From assembly GCA_035570275.1 (NCBI GenBank), contig DATMNI010000108.1:1-64000 (forward strand): a stretch of 64,000 nucleotides of DNA. The letters run 5' to 3'. Source of the stretch: DATMNI01 sp035570275. Lineage in GTDB: Bacteria > Acidobacteriota > Terriglobia > Bryobacterales > Bryobacteraceae. Both the position numbers and the translations under genes were made by a program. Positions 26,104 through 34,485 of the stretch are shown here, one piece after another (the stretch's first letter is position 1; each line of letters starts with the position of its first letter). The notes beneath the pieces were generated by a model. It was given only the letters and a program-made list of their open reading frames with translations. It was not told the DNA's origin and did not search any database.

Positions 26104-26523
26104 CTACTGAGTTAGATTGAAGCTAAGATCGAGAAACGCGATCACGCTCACAGGTTCGGAATTGAGCAGGCACGGGGTGTAGCGCCACTGTTTGACTGCC
26201 TTGAGTGCTGCCGGAATCAACAAGGAGTCGCCCTTTAGCACCTCGAGATTCCGCAGTTCACCTTGCTTGGTGATGACCGCTCGCAAACTGACGGTCCCCT
26301 GAATTCGTCTTTTCTTCGCTACCTTTGGATATACGGGACTTACATAATAAGTTAGCTTGTTACAGTTGAGCACCGAGCCGATCATGATCCGCGGATGGTC
26401 CGAATCCACAGAGCCGGCCAGCTTTGGGGCCAACTCTGGGGTCAGCTTTGGGGCCAACTCTGGGGACAGAAGCGCGCATCCCGATAACAGGAACAGCATA
26501 GACAGCCAGCCGCATGGTCGCAC
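26104..26523 (-). CDS. lipoprotein with TonB C-terminal domain
   Basis: A 139-residue protein with a lipoprotein signal (MLFLLSGC, lipobox Cys at about 16), a Pro/Leu/Lys stretch made of two copies of PELAPKLT, and a TonB C-terminal domain (YYVSPVYPKVAKKRRIQGTV, then AALKAVKQWRYTPCLLNSEP). The two 24-base direct repeats at 26419-26466 encode the spacer. It lacks the TonB transmembrane anchor and long Pro-rich rod, so it is not a normal energy transducer. Proteins of this layout are frequent in acidobacteria and of unknown role. It is one of three TonB-C proteins in this window. Confidence 0.75.
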   Translation of the reverse strand: MRPCGWLSMLFLLSGCALLSPELAPKLTPELAPKLAGSVDSDHPRIMIGSVLNCNKLTYYVSPVYPKVAKKRRIQGTVSLRAVITKQGELRNLEVLKGDSLLIPAALKAVKQWRYTPCLLNSEPVSVIAFLDLSFNLTQ

Positions 26524-26642
26524 AAAGACTTAGAAACCACCCTCGAAGGTTCGGTTCCTGTTCCAGTGGTCTGCTGCCGAATCCGGGCCGAACGGCTGGA
26601 TCAATCTGGTGGTTGTCCGGAAGGCACCAGCGCGTGTCGGTA

Positions 26643-27278
26643 CTAGGCTTTGACGATACCGCGGCGGACCGCGTAGCGCACCAGGCTGGCAGTTTCGTGG
26701 ATATCGAGTTTGCCCATCAGGGCCGTCCGGCACGATTCGGCCGCCTTGACCGTGAGGTTGAGCAGTTCGGCAATCTTCTTGGTGGTGTTGCTTTCCGCGA
26801 CCAACTGCAGCACCTGCAGTTCGCGAGGGCTAAGTACTTCTACAGGCCCGTCCGCGCATTTCCCGACGAAGGAATCCACTGCGAATCGGGCGATACCCGG
26901 GCTCAGATAAGCATTGCCCCGATTGACCTCCTGGATAGCCTCGCCCACCATCGTGGCCCCTTCCGACTTCAGCACGTAACCCTTAACCCCCACACTGAGG
27001 GCTTCCAGAACATAATGTTGTTCCCGGTGTGCCGTCAACAGGATCACTTTGGAGCGCGGTGAGACCCGGCGGATCTCTTTGGCGGCATCTAAGCCGTTTA
27101 ACTGAGGCATCGAGAAGTCCATAACTACAACGTCCGGACGAAACTTCTCGGTGAGTTTGACTGCTTCGTGACCATTCGAGGCTTCGCCAAGCACTGTGAA
27201 GCCTTCATTTTCCAGAAGAAACCTCAGACCGTGACGAAAGATCCAGTGATCATCAGCAATTATTATCCCAATTGGCAC
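26643..27278 (-). CDS. NarL/LuxR-type response regulator
   Basis: A response regulator of about 211 residues. The receiver has the acidic pair DDHWIFRHG near the start, the phospho-acceptor Asp in VVVMDFSMPQLNG, Thr in ILLTAHRE and Lys in YVLKSEG. A LuxR-type helix-turn-helix follows (LSPRELQVLQLVAESNTTKK, then VKAAESCRTALMGKLDI). GTG 27278 is chosen because AGGGGG lies six bases upstream. TTG 27284 would add two residues. No histidine kinase is adjacent, so its partner is encoded elsewhere. Confidence 0.85.
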   Translation of the reverse strand: MPIGIIIADDHWIFRHGLRFLLENEGFTVLGEASNGHEAVKLTEKFRPDVVVMDFSMPQLNGLDAAKEIRRVSPRSKVILLTAHREQHYVLEALSVGVKGYVLKSEGATMVGEAIQEVNRGNAYLSPGIARFAVDSFVGKCADGPVEVLSPRELQVLQLVAESNTTKKIAELLNLTVKAAESCRTALMGKLDIHETASLVRYAVRRGIVKA

Positions 27279-27284
27279 TCGCAA

Positions 27285-27933
27285 CCCCCTAAGTATTATG
27301 TTGACGCACAGGCAACTTGCATGATTGTACCCCGGCTAACAGGGCTGAACAATGTATCGGAATACTAGTGGGTACCAGCATTCGTGCATGCGGTACTCTT
27401 AGTACCTGAATGATGCCCGCCGTTGAGAAGCGGAGGAAGGATCGTCCGGAAAGGTGCGACCGCATCCTTACTCGCCTAGATGGGAGTACGGTGGCTGCCA
27501 GCCATGAGATAGGCGGCAAGACCACATGTTTCTCCTGCGCTCAGTACTGCGCGACATGGCGTCCGGGTGCATCGGTTCGGCGAACCGCTGGTTGCAGGTG
27601 GCGGTGACCGACGATAACTCCGGGAGTAAGAAATCGCGCGCCGTGGAGCGGGTGGACTTGGAGGTCACCGGCGCGGCCAACGGATTGGCCACGAAAATGA
27701 GCACGAATCAAACACCTTTGCTGCTATCCGTTGACGCGGCGCTCTGGTTGGCAGGAGGCGGCCGGCTGGCTGTATGCTGGCCATCATCGACGCCCTTGCA
27801 GCGGGCAAGCCGGAACTGGGGGCGGAGTGCCAACCGGTTGCCGGGCGGCAGGATACTGTACGGTGGACCGGGCTCGCCCATTTGCGATCCGCCATTCTGT
27901 CTCCCGTCTTGTGCCCTCTGACTTCTTCTTCTC
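27285..27933. other. 650-bp stretch without a recognisable gene
   Basis: Open frames exist on both strands (for instance plus 27526-27921), but none has good codon use, a ribosome site or a known family. The stretch contains a small perfect hairpin GGTACT-CTT-AGTACC at 27392-27406, just upstream of the response-regulator gene. Segments such as MLAIIDALAAGKPELGAE, from an ATG near 27776, look protein-like and may be relics of a lost gene. Confidence 0.4.
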
Positions 27934-28308
27934 TCACCCCGCGTGGCGTTTGAAGATCTGCGACATGTTTAGCGACAGGGCGGAACGCGCCAGAACCATA
28001 TCGCAGCCGGCTTCCTGGGCCTGCACCTTCAGTTCCCCCTGGATGTGAGACAGATACCCGATGAGGCTGATGCCTTTGGTTTCCGAACTGGCCTTCAGTT
28101 TGGCGATCAGCTTCAGCGGATTCACCGCGTCGAAGTTTAGATCGAAGACGATCAGTTGGGGCTTTTCCTTGGCCTTCTCCAGAACTTCCCCGGCATCCTT
28201 GACAAATTCGAGGGCCAGACCGTTTCGCTTAGCCGCATCCGACAGCTTGACCGAGAAGAATAAATCGCTGACTACGGCCAGGACTCGCTTCGATTCCTGT
28301 TTCTGCAT
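27934..28308 (-). CDS. stand-alone receiver-like protein, degenerate
   Basis: A 124-residue CheY-like single domain. The order of elements fits a receiver: KRVLAVVSDLFFSVKLSDAA, then LIVFDLNF with the Asp at the phospho-acceptor position (about 56), and GISLIGYLSHIQGELKVQA, CDMVLARSAL. The N-terminal acidic pair is reduced to one Asp, and the conserved Lys after strand 5 is Arg or absent. Phosphorylation is therefore doubtful and it may be a phosphorylation-independent or protein-binding variant. ATG 28308 is the natural start. It is divergent from the M1 peptidase gene. Confidence 0.65.
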   Translation of the reverse strand: MQKQESKRVLAVVSDLFFSVKLSDAAKRNGLALEFVKDAGEVLEKAKEKPQLIVFDLNFDAVNPLKLIAKLKASSETKGISLIGYLSHIQGELKVQAQEAGCDMVLARSALSLNMSQIFKRHAG

Positions 28309-28374
28309 AGACTTTGATGCTGGTTTTTACCTTGCTTCTGACTAGGTGGGACGATTGAATTCTATCATGAATAC

Positions 28375-30069
28375 ATGGACGTGCATTCCTGGTCGCGGCC
28401 AGACTTGATCCGCGTGCGTCATCTGGACCTTCTTCTGCGGTTGGATTTTGACCGAAAGATGGTGCACGGCGAGGTCACCCTTCACTTCGACCGGCAGCGT
28501 GGCGGCGGGTGCGCCGGAGGTGAACTGGCCGACGGGAGTGAACTGGTATTAGACACCCGCGGCCTGACCGTACATTCCGTGGAGAACGCGGAGGGTTTTG
28601 AGTTGGGCCCAACGGACCCGATCCTGGGCGCGCCGCTACGGATTCGCCTGCGCGATGCGGTGGATTCGGTGACGGTTCGCTACTCCACGTCCCCTTTCGC
28701 CAGCGGCCTGCAATGGCTCGACGCCCCGCAGACCGCGGGCAAGCACCACCCGTTTCTGTACACCCAGTCCCAAGCCATCCACGCGCGTAGCTGGATTCCC
28801 CTGCAGGATACGCCGGGTGTGCGCGTGACGTTCACGGCCACCGTGCGCACGCCCGATGGTTTGACCGCCGCAATGGGCGCGGAGCGGCGTGACGGCAAGT
28901 TCTACATGGACCACGCCGTGCCTTCGTACCTCATCGCGCTGGCGGCCGGCGACCTGGCTTTCCACCCCCTCGGCCCACGATCCGGCGTCTACGCCGAACC
29001 CGCACTGCTGCCGGCCGCGGCGCGTGAGTTCGAAGATACCGAGCGAATGGTGGCGGCCGTGGAGGAGATGTACGGGCCCTACCGCTGGGGCCGTTACGAT
29101 CTGCTGGTGCTGCCGCCCAGCTTTCCATTTGGCGGCATGGAAAACCCATGTCTCACCTTCACCACCCCAACCATTCTGGCCGGCGACAAGAGCCTGGTTG
29201 GGCTGGTGGCGCACGAATTGGCGCACTCGTGGTCCGGAAACCTGGTCACCAATGCCACCTGGAGCGACTTCTGGCTCAACGAAGGCTTCACCGTTTATCT
29301 GGAACGGCGCATCATCGAAAGGGTCTACGGGCGGGACCGCGCGGAAATGGAAGCGGTACTGGCGTGGGGCGAACTCGGTCGCGAGATGGCGCAGCTTCCG
29401 CCCGCCGATTGCGCCCTGTATCTGGACCTGGCGGGACGCGACCCCGACGAGGGCTGCACCCTGGTTCCCTATGAAAAAGGCGCCCTACTGCTAGGAACCA
29501 TCGAGCAGGCCGTCAGCCGGCCGCGATTCGACGCGTTCCTGCGGTCCTATTTCGACAACTTCGCGTTCCGCAGCATCACCACGGCCGAGTTCCTGGATTA
29601 CCTGCGACGCGAATTGCCAAACCCGGTTCCAGTGGAAGACTGGATTTTCCACCCGGGAATCCCCGAAGGCGCGGCCGAACCCCATTCCGAAGCATTCGCC
29701 CGCGTGGAGACTGGCTGGCCTTCGGATACCAGCCGGTGGAGCACACAGGAATGGCTGCATTTCCTACGGCTGCAGAATCCGCCCGATATGGCGCGCCTGG
29801 ACCGCGAATTCCAACTGACGCAATCCGGAAACGCCGAGATCCTGCATCAGTGGCTGCTGATGGCCGTAAGAACCGGATACTTGCCGGCCTACCCCAAAAT
29901 GGAGGCGTTTCTATGCTCCGTGGGGCGCCGCAAGTTCCTGAAACCACTGTATTCCGAGCTTATGAAGACAGGTGACGGCAGGGAACTGGCGCGGCGTATC
30001 TATGCCCGCGCGCGGCCGGGGTATCACCCGATCGCGCAGGCGACGATCGACGCGCTGGTGGGGCAGTAA
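28375..30069 (+). CDS. M1-family zinc aminopeptidase
   Basis: A 564-residue metallopeptidase of family M1, similar in layout to leukotriene-A4 hydrolase-type aminopeptidases. The zinc site is HELAH at 280-284 with the third ligand Glu 303 in WLNEGFTVYLE, which is HEXXH-X18-E. The substrate-binding exopeptidase motif FGGMENPCL is present about 30 residues earlier. No signal peptide is seen, so it is probably cytoplasmic. The N-terminal beta domain (RVRHLDLLLRLDFDRKMVHG) and the C-terminal helical domain are both complete. It removes N-terminal residues from peptides. The gene stands alone, with a dispersed repeat directly after its stop. Confidence 0.85.
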   Translation: MDVHSWSRPDLIRVRHLDLLLRLDFDRKMVHGEVTLHFDRQRGGGCAGGELADGSELVLDTRGLTVHSVENAEGFELGPTDPILGAPLRIRLRDAVDSVTVRYSTSPFASGLQWLDAPQTAGKHHPFLYTQSQAIHARSWIPLQDTPGVRVTFTATVRTPDGLTAAMGAERRDGKFYMDHAVPSYLIALAAGDLAFHPLGPRSGVYAEPALLPAAAREFEDTERMVAAVEEMYGPYRWGRYDLLVLPPSFPFGGMENPCLTFTTPTILAGDKSLVGLVAHELAHSWSGNLVTNATWSDFWLNEGFTVYLERRIIERVYGRDRAEMEAVLAWGELGREMAQLPPADCALYLDLAGRDPDEGCTLVPYEKGALLLGTIEQAVSRPRFDAFLRSYFDNFAFRSITTAEFLDYLRRELPNPVPVEDWIFHPGIPEGAAEPHSEAFARVETGWPSDTSRWSTQEWLHFLRLQNPPDMARLDREFQLTQSGNAEILHQWLLMAVRTGYLPAYPKMEAFLCSVGRRKFLKPLYSELMKTGDGRELARRIYARARPGYHPIAQATIDALVGQ

Positions 30070-30150
30070 CCGCTTGCTGACGCGCGCGGCTCCGATCCGT
30101 AACTCGCCCTTCAGAACCGCGACTTCACAGACGCGACCGTCAGGGAGTGG
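30070..30150. repeat. PLANARGS dispersed repeat, complete element
   Basis: CCGCTTGCTGACGCGCGCGG starts at 30070, immediately after the stop of the M1 peptidase. The inverted sister unit CGCGACCGTCAGGGAGTGG ends at 30150. The arms are imperfect inverted copies with about 35 bases between them. It may serve as the 3' end of the peptidase transcript. Confidence 0.75.
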
Positions 30151-30225
30151 TCTTGAGGCGACTGCCCTAGCCCACTGTTTAGCAACCAAAGCCATCCTCC
30201 TTCGTCTATCTGGTACAGTGTGTCG

Positions 30226-31527
30226 ATGCCTACGGTCTTGATTGCCGGTGGAGGTCTGGCTGGTCTCTCGGCGGCGGCGGCTCTGGGCGGCGCCGGGTTC
30301 GAGGTCGATCTTTTTGAAGCCCGCCCGTTCCTGGGCGGCCGGGCCACCTCCTACGCGGTGCCCGCGGGCGGAGAGGAAGTGGCCGAGCAGATCGACAACT
30401 GCCAGCACATTCTGCTGCGCTGCTGCGTCAACCTGCTGGATTTTTACAGCCGTCTGGGTGTGCGCGACCGCATCAAGTTTTACAGGGAGTTCTATTTCCT
30501 GGAACCGGGCGGCAGGATCTCCATTCTGCGGCGCGGCCGGCTGCCGGCTCCGCTGCACTTCGCCGGCTCGTTTCTGCGTTTGCACTGCCTGGACCGGCAC
30601 GACAAGGTGAAGATTGCGCGCGCCATGATGGCCCTCAGGCGCGAGCGCACCCGCCGTAAGGACCTGGAAAAAATCAGCATGCTGGACTGGCTGCTGCAGA
30701 AGCGCCAGACGCCGCATGCCATCGACCGCTTCTGGCGCCAGGTGCTGGTGAGCGCGGTCAACGAAGATCTGGATAAGATGGCCGCCATCCACGGGTTCCA
30801 CGTGTTCTGGCTGGCTTTTCTGGCGCGCGCCGATTCCTACGAAATGGGCGTACCCACGGTGCCGTTGGGGGAACTGTACACGGTGGATTCGTGGAAGCGG
30901 CTGGGCAATGTGCGGATGCATTTCCGCGCCCCTGTGGATGCCATCGACGACGCCGGTTTCACGGTAGCCGGAGAGCGCCACACGGCGGACCACTACATTT
31001 CCGCGCTGCCGTTCGAGCGTTTGGAAGCCCTGGGCCGGCCCGCGCCGAAACTGGAGCATTCCCCCATCACCGGGGTGCACTTGTGGTTCGACCGCGAGGT
31101 GACCACGCTGCCCCACGCCACCCTGCTCGACCGGACAATCCAGTGGATGTACAACAAGGATCGCGGCCGGTACCTGCAGCTTGTCGTGAGCGCCTCGCGC
31201 GAGCTCACGCCACTCTCGCGAAGCGAGATCATCGAGATCGCCATCGGCGACCTTCGGCTGTATTTCCCGCGGGTGCACGACGCCAGATTGCTGAAGGCGC
31301 ACGTGGTGAAGGAGCAGCGCGCCACCTTCTCGGCGGCGCCCGAAACCGAAGCCCTAAGGCCCGCCGCCGAATCCGGCCCGGGCAAGTTGATCCTGGCCGG
31401 CGATTGGACGAGCACGGGTTGGCCCGCTACCATGGAAGGCGCCGTCCGCAGCGGATATCTGGCGGCCGAGGCGGTCACGCGCGCGGCAGGAAAAGCGGAA
31501 CGGTTTCTGCTTCCAGACATCGCTTAG
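30226..31527 (+). CDS. hpnE: hydroxysqualene dehydroxylase
   Basis: A 433-residue FAD-dependent amine-oxidase-fold enzyme matching HpnE, which reduces hydroxysqualene to squalene in the bacterial HpnCDE route to hopanoids. The FAD-binding motif is at the start (VLIAGGGLAGLSAAAALGG, then FEARPFLGGRATS). Typical HpnE segments are DNCQHILLRCCVNLLDFYSR, FWRQVLVSAVNEDLDK and ITGVHLWFDREVTTLP. The C-terminal FAD segment is LAGDWTSTGWPATMEGAVRS. ATG 30226 precedes MPTVLIAGG; an in-frame GTG lies two codons upstream. hpnC, hpnD and shc are not in the window, so the pathway genes are scattered or lie outside. Confidence 0.85.
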   Translation: MPTVLIAGGGLAGLSAAAALGGAGFEVDLFEARPFLGGRATSYAVPAGGEEVAEQIDNCQHILLRCCVNLLDFYSRLGVRDRIKFYREFYFLEPGGRISILRRGRLPAPLHFAGSFLRLHCLDRHDKVKIARAMMALRRERTRRKDLEKISMLDWLLQKRQTPHAIDRFWRQVLVSAVNEDLDKMAAIHGFHVFWLAFLARADSYEMGVPTVPLGELYTVDSWKRLGNVRMHFRAPVDAIDDAGFTVAGERHTADHYISALPFERLEALGRPAPKLEHSPITGVHLWFDREVTTLPHATLLDRTIQWMYNKDRGRYLQLVVSASRELTPLSRSEIIEIAIGDLRLYFPRVHDARLLKAHVVKEQRATFSAAPETEALRPAAESGPGKLILAGDWTSTGWPATMEGAVRSGYLAAEAVTRAAGKAERFLLPDIA

Positions 31528-31605
31528 TGTGGAAGCCGCTGCCGGCGGCTGGTTCCGCTCTTTTCCCCATTACCCTCTTTCTTACCCTCATTAGAGCTAT
31601 TACGT

Positions 31606-32670
31606 CTATTCCGGCTTCCTTTGCCCGCGTCGACTCCTTTTCCGCCATTCCGCTCCCGGCCCGCGGCCGATGGATTCGACCACACCCCTTTTCCGCAGTT
31701 GGCCCAGAACCCGCTGGATCAGGTCGCGGCTCACACCGGGACACTCACGCTCCAGGGCGGCCAGTGTGAAGTGACCCGGCTTGGCCTGGACGGCCGCTTC
31801 CACCAGGGCGCTCTTGGCGCCACGCGGGCTGGCCACGTCACCGAGCCGCCGCTCGAACTCACCGTAGGCGCTTTTGAGTGTCGTCAGAACGAAGTTCGCA
31901 TAGGGCCACGGATCGTTCCAACCCTCGTGCCAACGGGCGGAGCTCTGTTCGAGCGTTTCGTAGTAGCGCTCCTTGTTCTGCTCGATCAGCCTCTCGATGC
32001 CGATGTAGCGGCCCACCTCAAACCCAAGGTGGTACGCCATCAATAACAGCAGCAGGCGGGACACACGCCCGTTCCCATCTCGGAACGGGTGGATGCACAG
32101 GAAATCCAAATTGGCCGCGGCCAGGGCGATGGCGGGCGGCGCCCATTGCTCGCGCCGGCAATCCTCCCACAGGCCGACCCACTCATCCACGCGGCCTGGC
32201 GTTTCCTTCGCCGGCACGGTCTTGAACCGCACGCGCGTTCGCCCATCGGGAGACTTCTCAATGATGTCGCTGTTCTTGACTTTGAACTGTCCGGCATCGC
32301 CAGTCTGGCCGTGGCTCAGGAAGTGCAAGCGCAAGATGGTTTTCGCCGAGATCCGGATGCTCCCGTGCTTTTCGTGAATCCAAGTCAGCGCATCGCGATA
32401 CCCACGGACCTCCTGCTCATCGCGGTCCGTCAGAAGGGAACGCCCCAGAACCACCGGCTCCACGCGTGCCTGCTCCACTACCACACCTTCAATCCGATTG
32501 GAAGAGATGGCGCTCTCAATCAGCGCGTGCTGGCGGAGCACCCGCAACCGTTCCGGCTCCCGCCTGCGGTGGAGATCCTGTCTGCCCTTGGCCTCACCCA
32601 GGTCCGCCAGCAACCAGGACGTGGCGACGGGGATATTCAGCGGGCGCTTGGAGAGTTGCTGGAGCGTCAT
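31606..32670 (-). CDS. Fic-domain protein (class II, N-terminal inhibitory helix)
   Basis: A 354-residue Fic protein. The catalytic loop HPFRDGNGRVSR at 194-205 matches HxFx(D/E)GNGRxxR perfectly, so it should transfer AMP or another nucleotide moiety to a protein hydroxyl. The inhibitory motif (S/T)xxxE(G/N) is visible as SNRIEG at 57-62, placing it in class II, where the Glu blocks ATP binding until released. The C-terminal 90 residues (FTLAALERECPGVSRDLIQR then VLGQLRKRGVV) are a winged-helix-like DNA-binding region common in this Fic subgroup. ATG 32670 lies six bases after a short open frame. The target protein is unknown. Confidence 0.85.
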   Translation of the reverse strand: MTLQQLSKRPLNIPVATSWLLADLGEAKGRQDLHRRREPERLRVLRQHALIESAISSNRIEGVVVEQARVEPVVLGRSLLTDRDEQEVRGYRDALTWIHEKHGSIRISAKTILRLHFLSHGQTGDAGQFKVKNSDIIEKSPDGRTRVRFKTVPAKETPGRVDEWVGLWEDCRREQWAPPAIALAAANLDFLCIHPFRDGNGRVSRLLLLLMAYHLGFEVGRYIGIERLIEQNKERYYETLEQSSARWHEGWNDPWPYANFVLTTLKSAYGEFERRLGDVASPRGAKSALVEAAVQAKPGHFTLAALERECPGVSRDLIQRVLGQLRKRGVVESIGRGPGAEWRKRSRRGQRKPE

Positions 32671-32676
32671 GATCGG

Positions 32677-32754
32677 CTAGCGGAGCTCTTCGCGCGGTTT
32701 CAGCGGCTGCAGGGCGGCACGCACGTCTTCCAGGATTTCGTCTTTCCACTTCAT
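32677..32754 (-). CDS. possible 25-codon leader upstream of fic
   Basis: ATG 32754 behind GGGAGAAG starts MKWKDEILEDVRAALQPLKP and ends REELR just six bases before the Fic ATG. The peptide would be a single amphipathic charged helix. It may be a coupled leader or a tiny partner of Fic, or chance. Nothing similar is known to me. Confidence 0.35.
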   Translation of the reverse strand: MKWKDEILEDVRAALQPLKPREELR

Positions 32755-32877
32755 CGCTCTTCTCCCATCAGTTTTCCTGCGTGCACAAACCAGGCAGTTC
32801 CAGGTCGGCAAGCCGTTCTCCCGCTCCTTCGGTGGAGAGAAAACAGGACCCGTTCGCCCGGCCTCAACCATCACATC

Positions 32878-34152
32878 TCATTCCACCCGCCACGTCATCG
32901 GCAACCCCGCCGGCAGCACCGGATCGCGGCCCATAACCAATATGGAGTCGCGCGGCGATTTCATCCCGGGCGCCCGCCTCAGTCTGGCAGGCGCCCTGGC
33001 GATAGTGTCCGGCCACTCCACCTGCAGCAGCATGAGCCCGATCGACCAGAAGTCGCGATTGCCGTCCTTCGTGTGCGGCGGCGCAATGTGCTGCGGCGTG
33101 ATGTGTTCGAACCTGGTGAGCCGGCCGGTGACCCGTGCGCCCACCGGAACCGTCGTGCCGCGACTCGTGCCGGGGCGGGTCACGGTCGCGGTGAACAAGT
33201 CGCCCGCAGCCGACTCGGGGCCAATCCGGTCGTCGAGCGCCAGTTCCAACTCCAGGCCCGCGGGTAGGGAAACCATTCTGGCTGGCGGGGCCTTCGACGG
33301 GGCAACGGCCTGCGTGCCGTAGAAAATGGTCGCCGTGCCGGCGTATTGGTGGCACTGCTGGAAGGTAGAGCGGTTCCGTGATTGCGAGCCGTTGCGGTCG
33401 GTCAGCAGGAGTTCGGATGACTGCGGCAGCACCGCCAAGGTATCGCCGAACCCCACCGGGCCGTAGACCGTCTCCTCGCGTGTGGCGGCGATCCGCACGG
33501 TGCCGGGCGGGTGGTCAACCCGTACCAGGAGGCGGCGAATATCGAGACTGTCGCGGTCAAACCAGACTGACCCCGCCAAGGCTGCCGGCGCACTGCCGCC
33601 GCTGCCTCCCAGCACATATCCGCTGCGGAACGCAGGTACCGCGAAATCCAGTTGAATGCATGGCTCGCCCGCGCACACCACTTCCACGGGCGGCTGGAAC
33701 CGGGCGGCATCCGAAAGGAACAGCTTGCGAGTGTGCAGCGCGTAGCTGCCATCGGAGATCATTCCATGGCCAGGGAGAAGGTCCGCTATTCCGTTTTCAA
33801 ACCGGTCATCGCCGGGCCAGGCATAAAGCTCGCGGGCGCTCATGGCAGACGACGGAGGCCGATCCGGCTTCGGACCGCCAGGCTCATCCGCCCCACCGGC
33901 GTAAGCTACCTCAAGGCGCAAGCGGTCATCCAGTTCAAAATCCGCCTGGGCAGAGGGCCGCCGCGACCGGTCCAGCGTGACGCGACAGGTATAATCCGGC
34001 AGGTGTGCGACATAGTCCCGCATGTGGACGCGAATGCGGCTGAGCAGCTCGGCGGAATCGTCCGCCGAACCGTATGGTGTAGCGCAGGATGGTATGGCGC
34101 AAGCCAAAACCAAGGCGGTGAAACAGGACAGCGGGATACCGTGCGGAGACAT
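32878..34152 (-). CDS. exported protein of unknown function
   Basis: A 424-residue exported protein with a signal peptide (FTALVLACAIPSCATPYG, possibly a lipoprotein-like Cys at 23). It has a conserved start common in acidobacterial exported proteins (MRDYVAHLPDYTCRVTLDRS), suggesting a beta-rich outer-membrane-lipoprotein fold in the first 250 residues. The C-terminal part (GDLFTATVTRPGTSRGTTVP then VGARVTGRLTRFE) resembles a small beta-barrel seen in conjugation and efflux accessory proteins. No enzyme motif is visible and function is unknown. A small membrane-protein gene ends 28 bases upstream on the same strand, and the two are probably co-transcribed. Confidence 0.65.
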   Translation of the reverse strand: MSPHGIPLSCFTALVLACAIPSCATPYGSADDSAELLSRIRVHMRDYVAHLPDYTCRVTLDRSRRPSAQADFELDDRLRLEVAYAGGADEPGGPKPDRPPSSAMSARELYAWPGDDRFENGIADLLPGHGMISDGSYALHTRKLFLSDAARFQPPVEVVCAGEPCIQLDFAVPAFRSGYVLGGSGGSAPAALAGSVWFDRDSLDIRRLLVRVDHPPGTVRIAATREETVYGPVGFGDTLAVLPQSSELLLTDRNGSQSRNRSTFQQCHQYAGTATIFYGTQAVAPSKAPPARMVSLPAGLELELALDDRIGPESAAGDLFTATVTRPGTSRGTTVPVGARVTGRLTRFEHITPQHIAPPHTKDGNRDFWSIGLMLLQVEWPDTIARAPARLRRAPGMKSPRDSILVMGRDPVLPAGLPMTWRVE

Positions 34153-34180
34153 CGCGTGCCGGCGGGCGGGGAGGCGTCCG

Positions 34181-34345
34181 TCAAAACTCGTCTTCGTCGC
34201 TCTTCTTCTTGCCTTTGCGTCTCAAGAAGATGATGGCTACGAGAACCACAATCAGTACGACGCAAATGATCCGGAACGTGGAAGTATCGGGAGCGGGTTT
34301 GTCGGATGCCTGGAGCCATATTGCGAGCGCCGCGTCTGGTGACAT
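34181..34345 (-). CDS. small single-span membrane protein, 54 aa
   Basis: ATG 34345 to TGA 34181 encodes 54 residues: a short acidic/neutral head (MSPDAALAIWLQASDKPAPD), one hydrophobic helix (IICVVLIVVLVAIIFL) and a highly charged tail (RRKGKKKSDEDEF). The positive residues just after the helix predict the tail in the cytoplasm. The plus-strand frames over it are not plausible. Co-orientation and 28-bp spacing to the exported protein gene suggest a two-gene operon. Function is unknown. Confidence 0.6.
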   Translation of the reverse strand: MSPDAALAIWLQASDKPAPDTSTFRIICVVLIVVLVAIIFLRRKGKKKSDEDEF

Positions 34346-34411
34346 GGAAAAAGATGCCTCCTGCTATTGATAGGGCAGTATAGAACACTTCGGGATTTCG
34401 CCGCTACATTC

Positions 34412-34453
34412 CCGGTCCGGTCTGGTCCGGTCTGTGCCGGTCCGGTCTGGCCC
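34412..34453. repeat. GGTCCGGTCT short repeats
   Basis: Several copies of GGTCCGGTCT and close variants follow each other between the divergent genes at 34345 and 34486. They lie where promoters for both directions would be expected. Their function is unknown. Confidence 0.5.
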
Positions 34454-34485
34454 AACTGGCGGGCTACACTGTAAAGTATCTCCGT

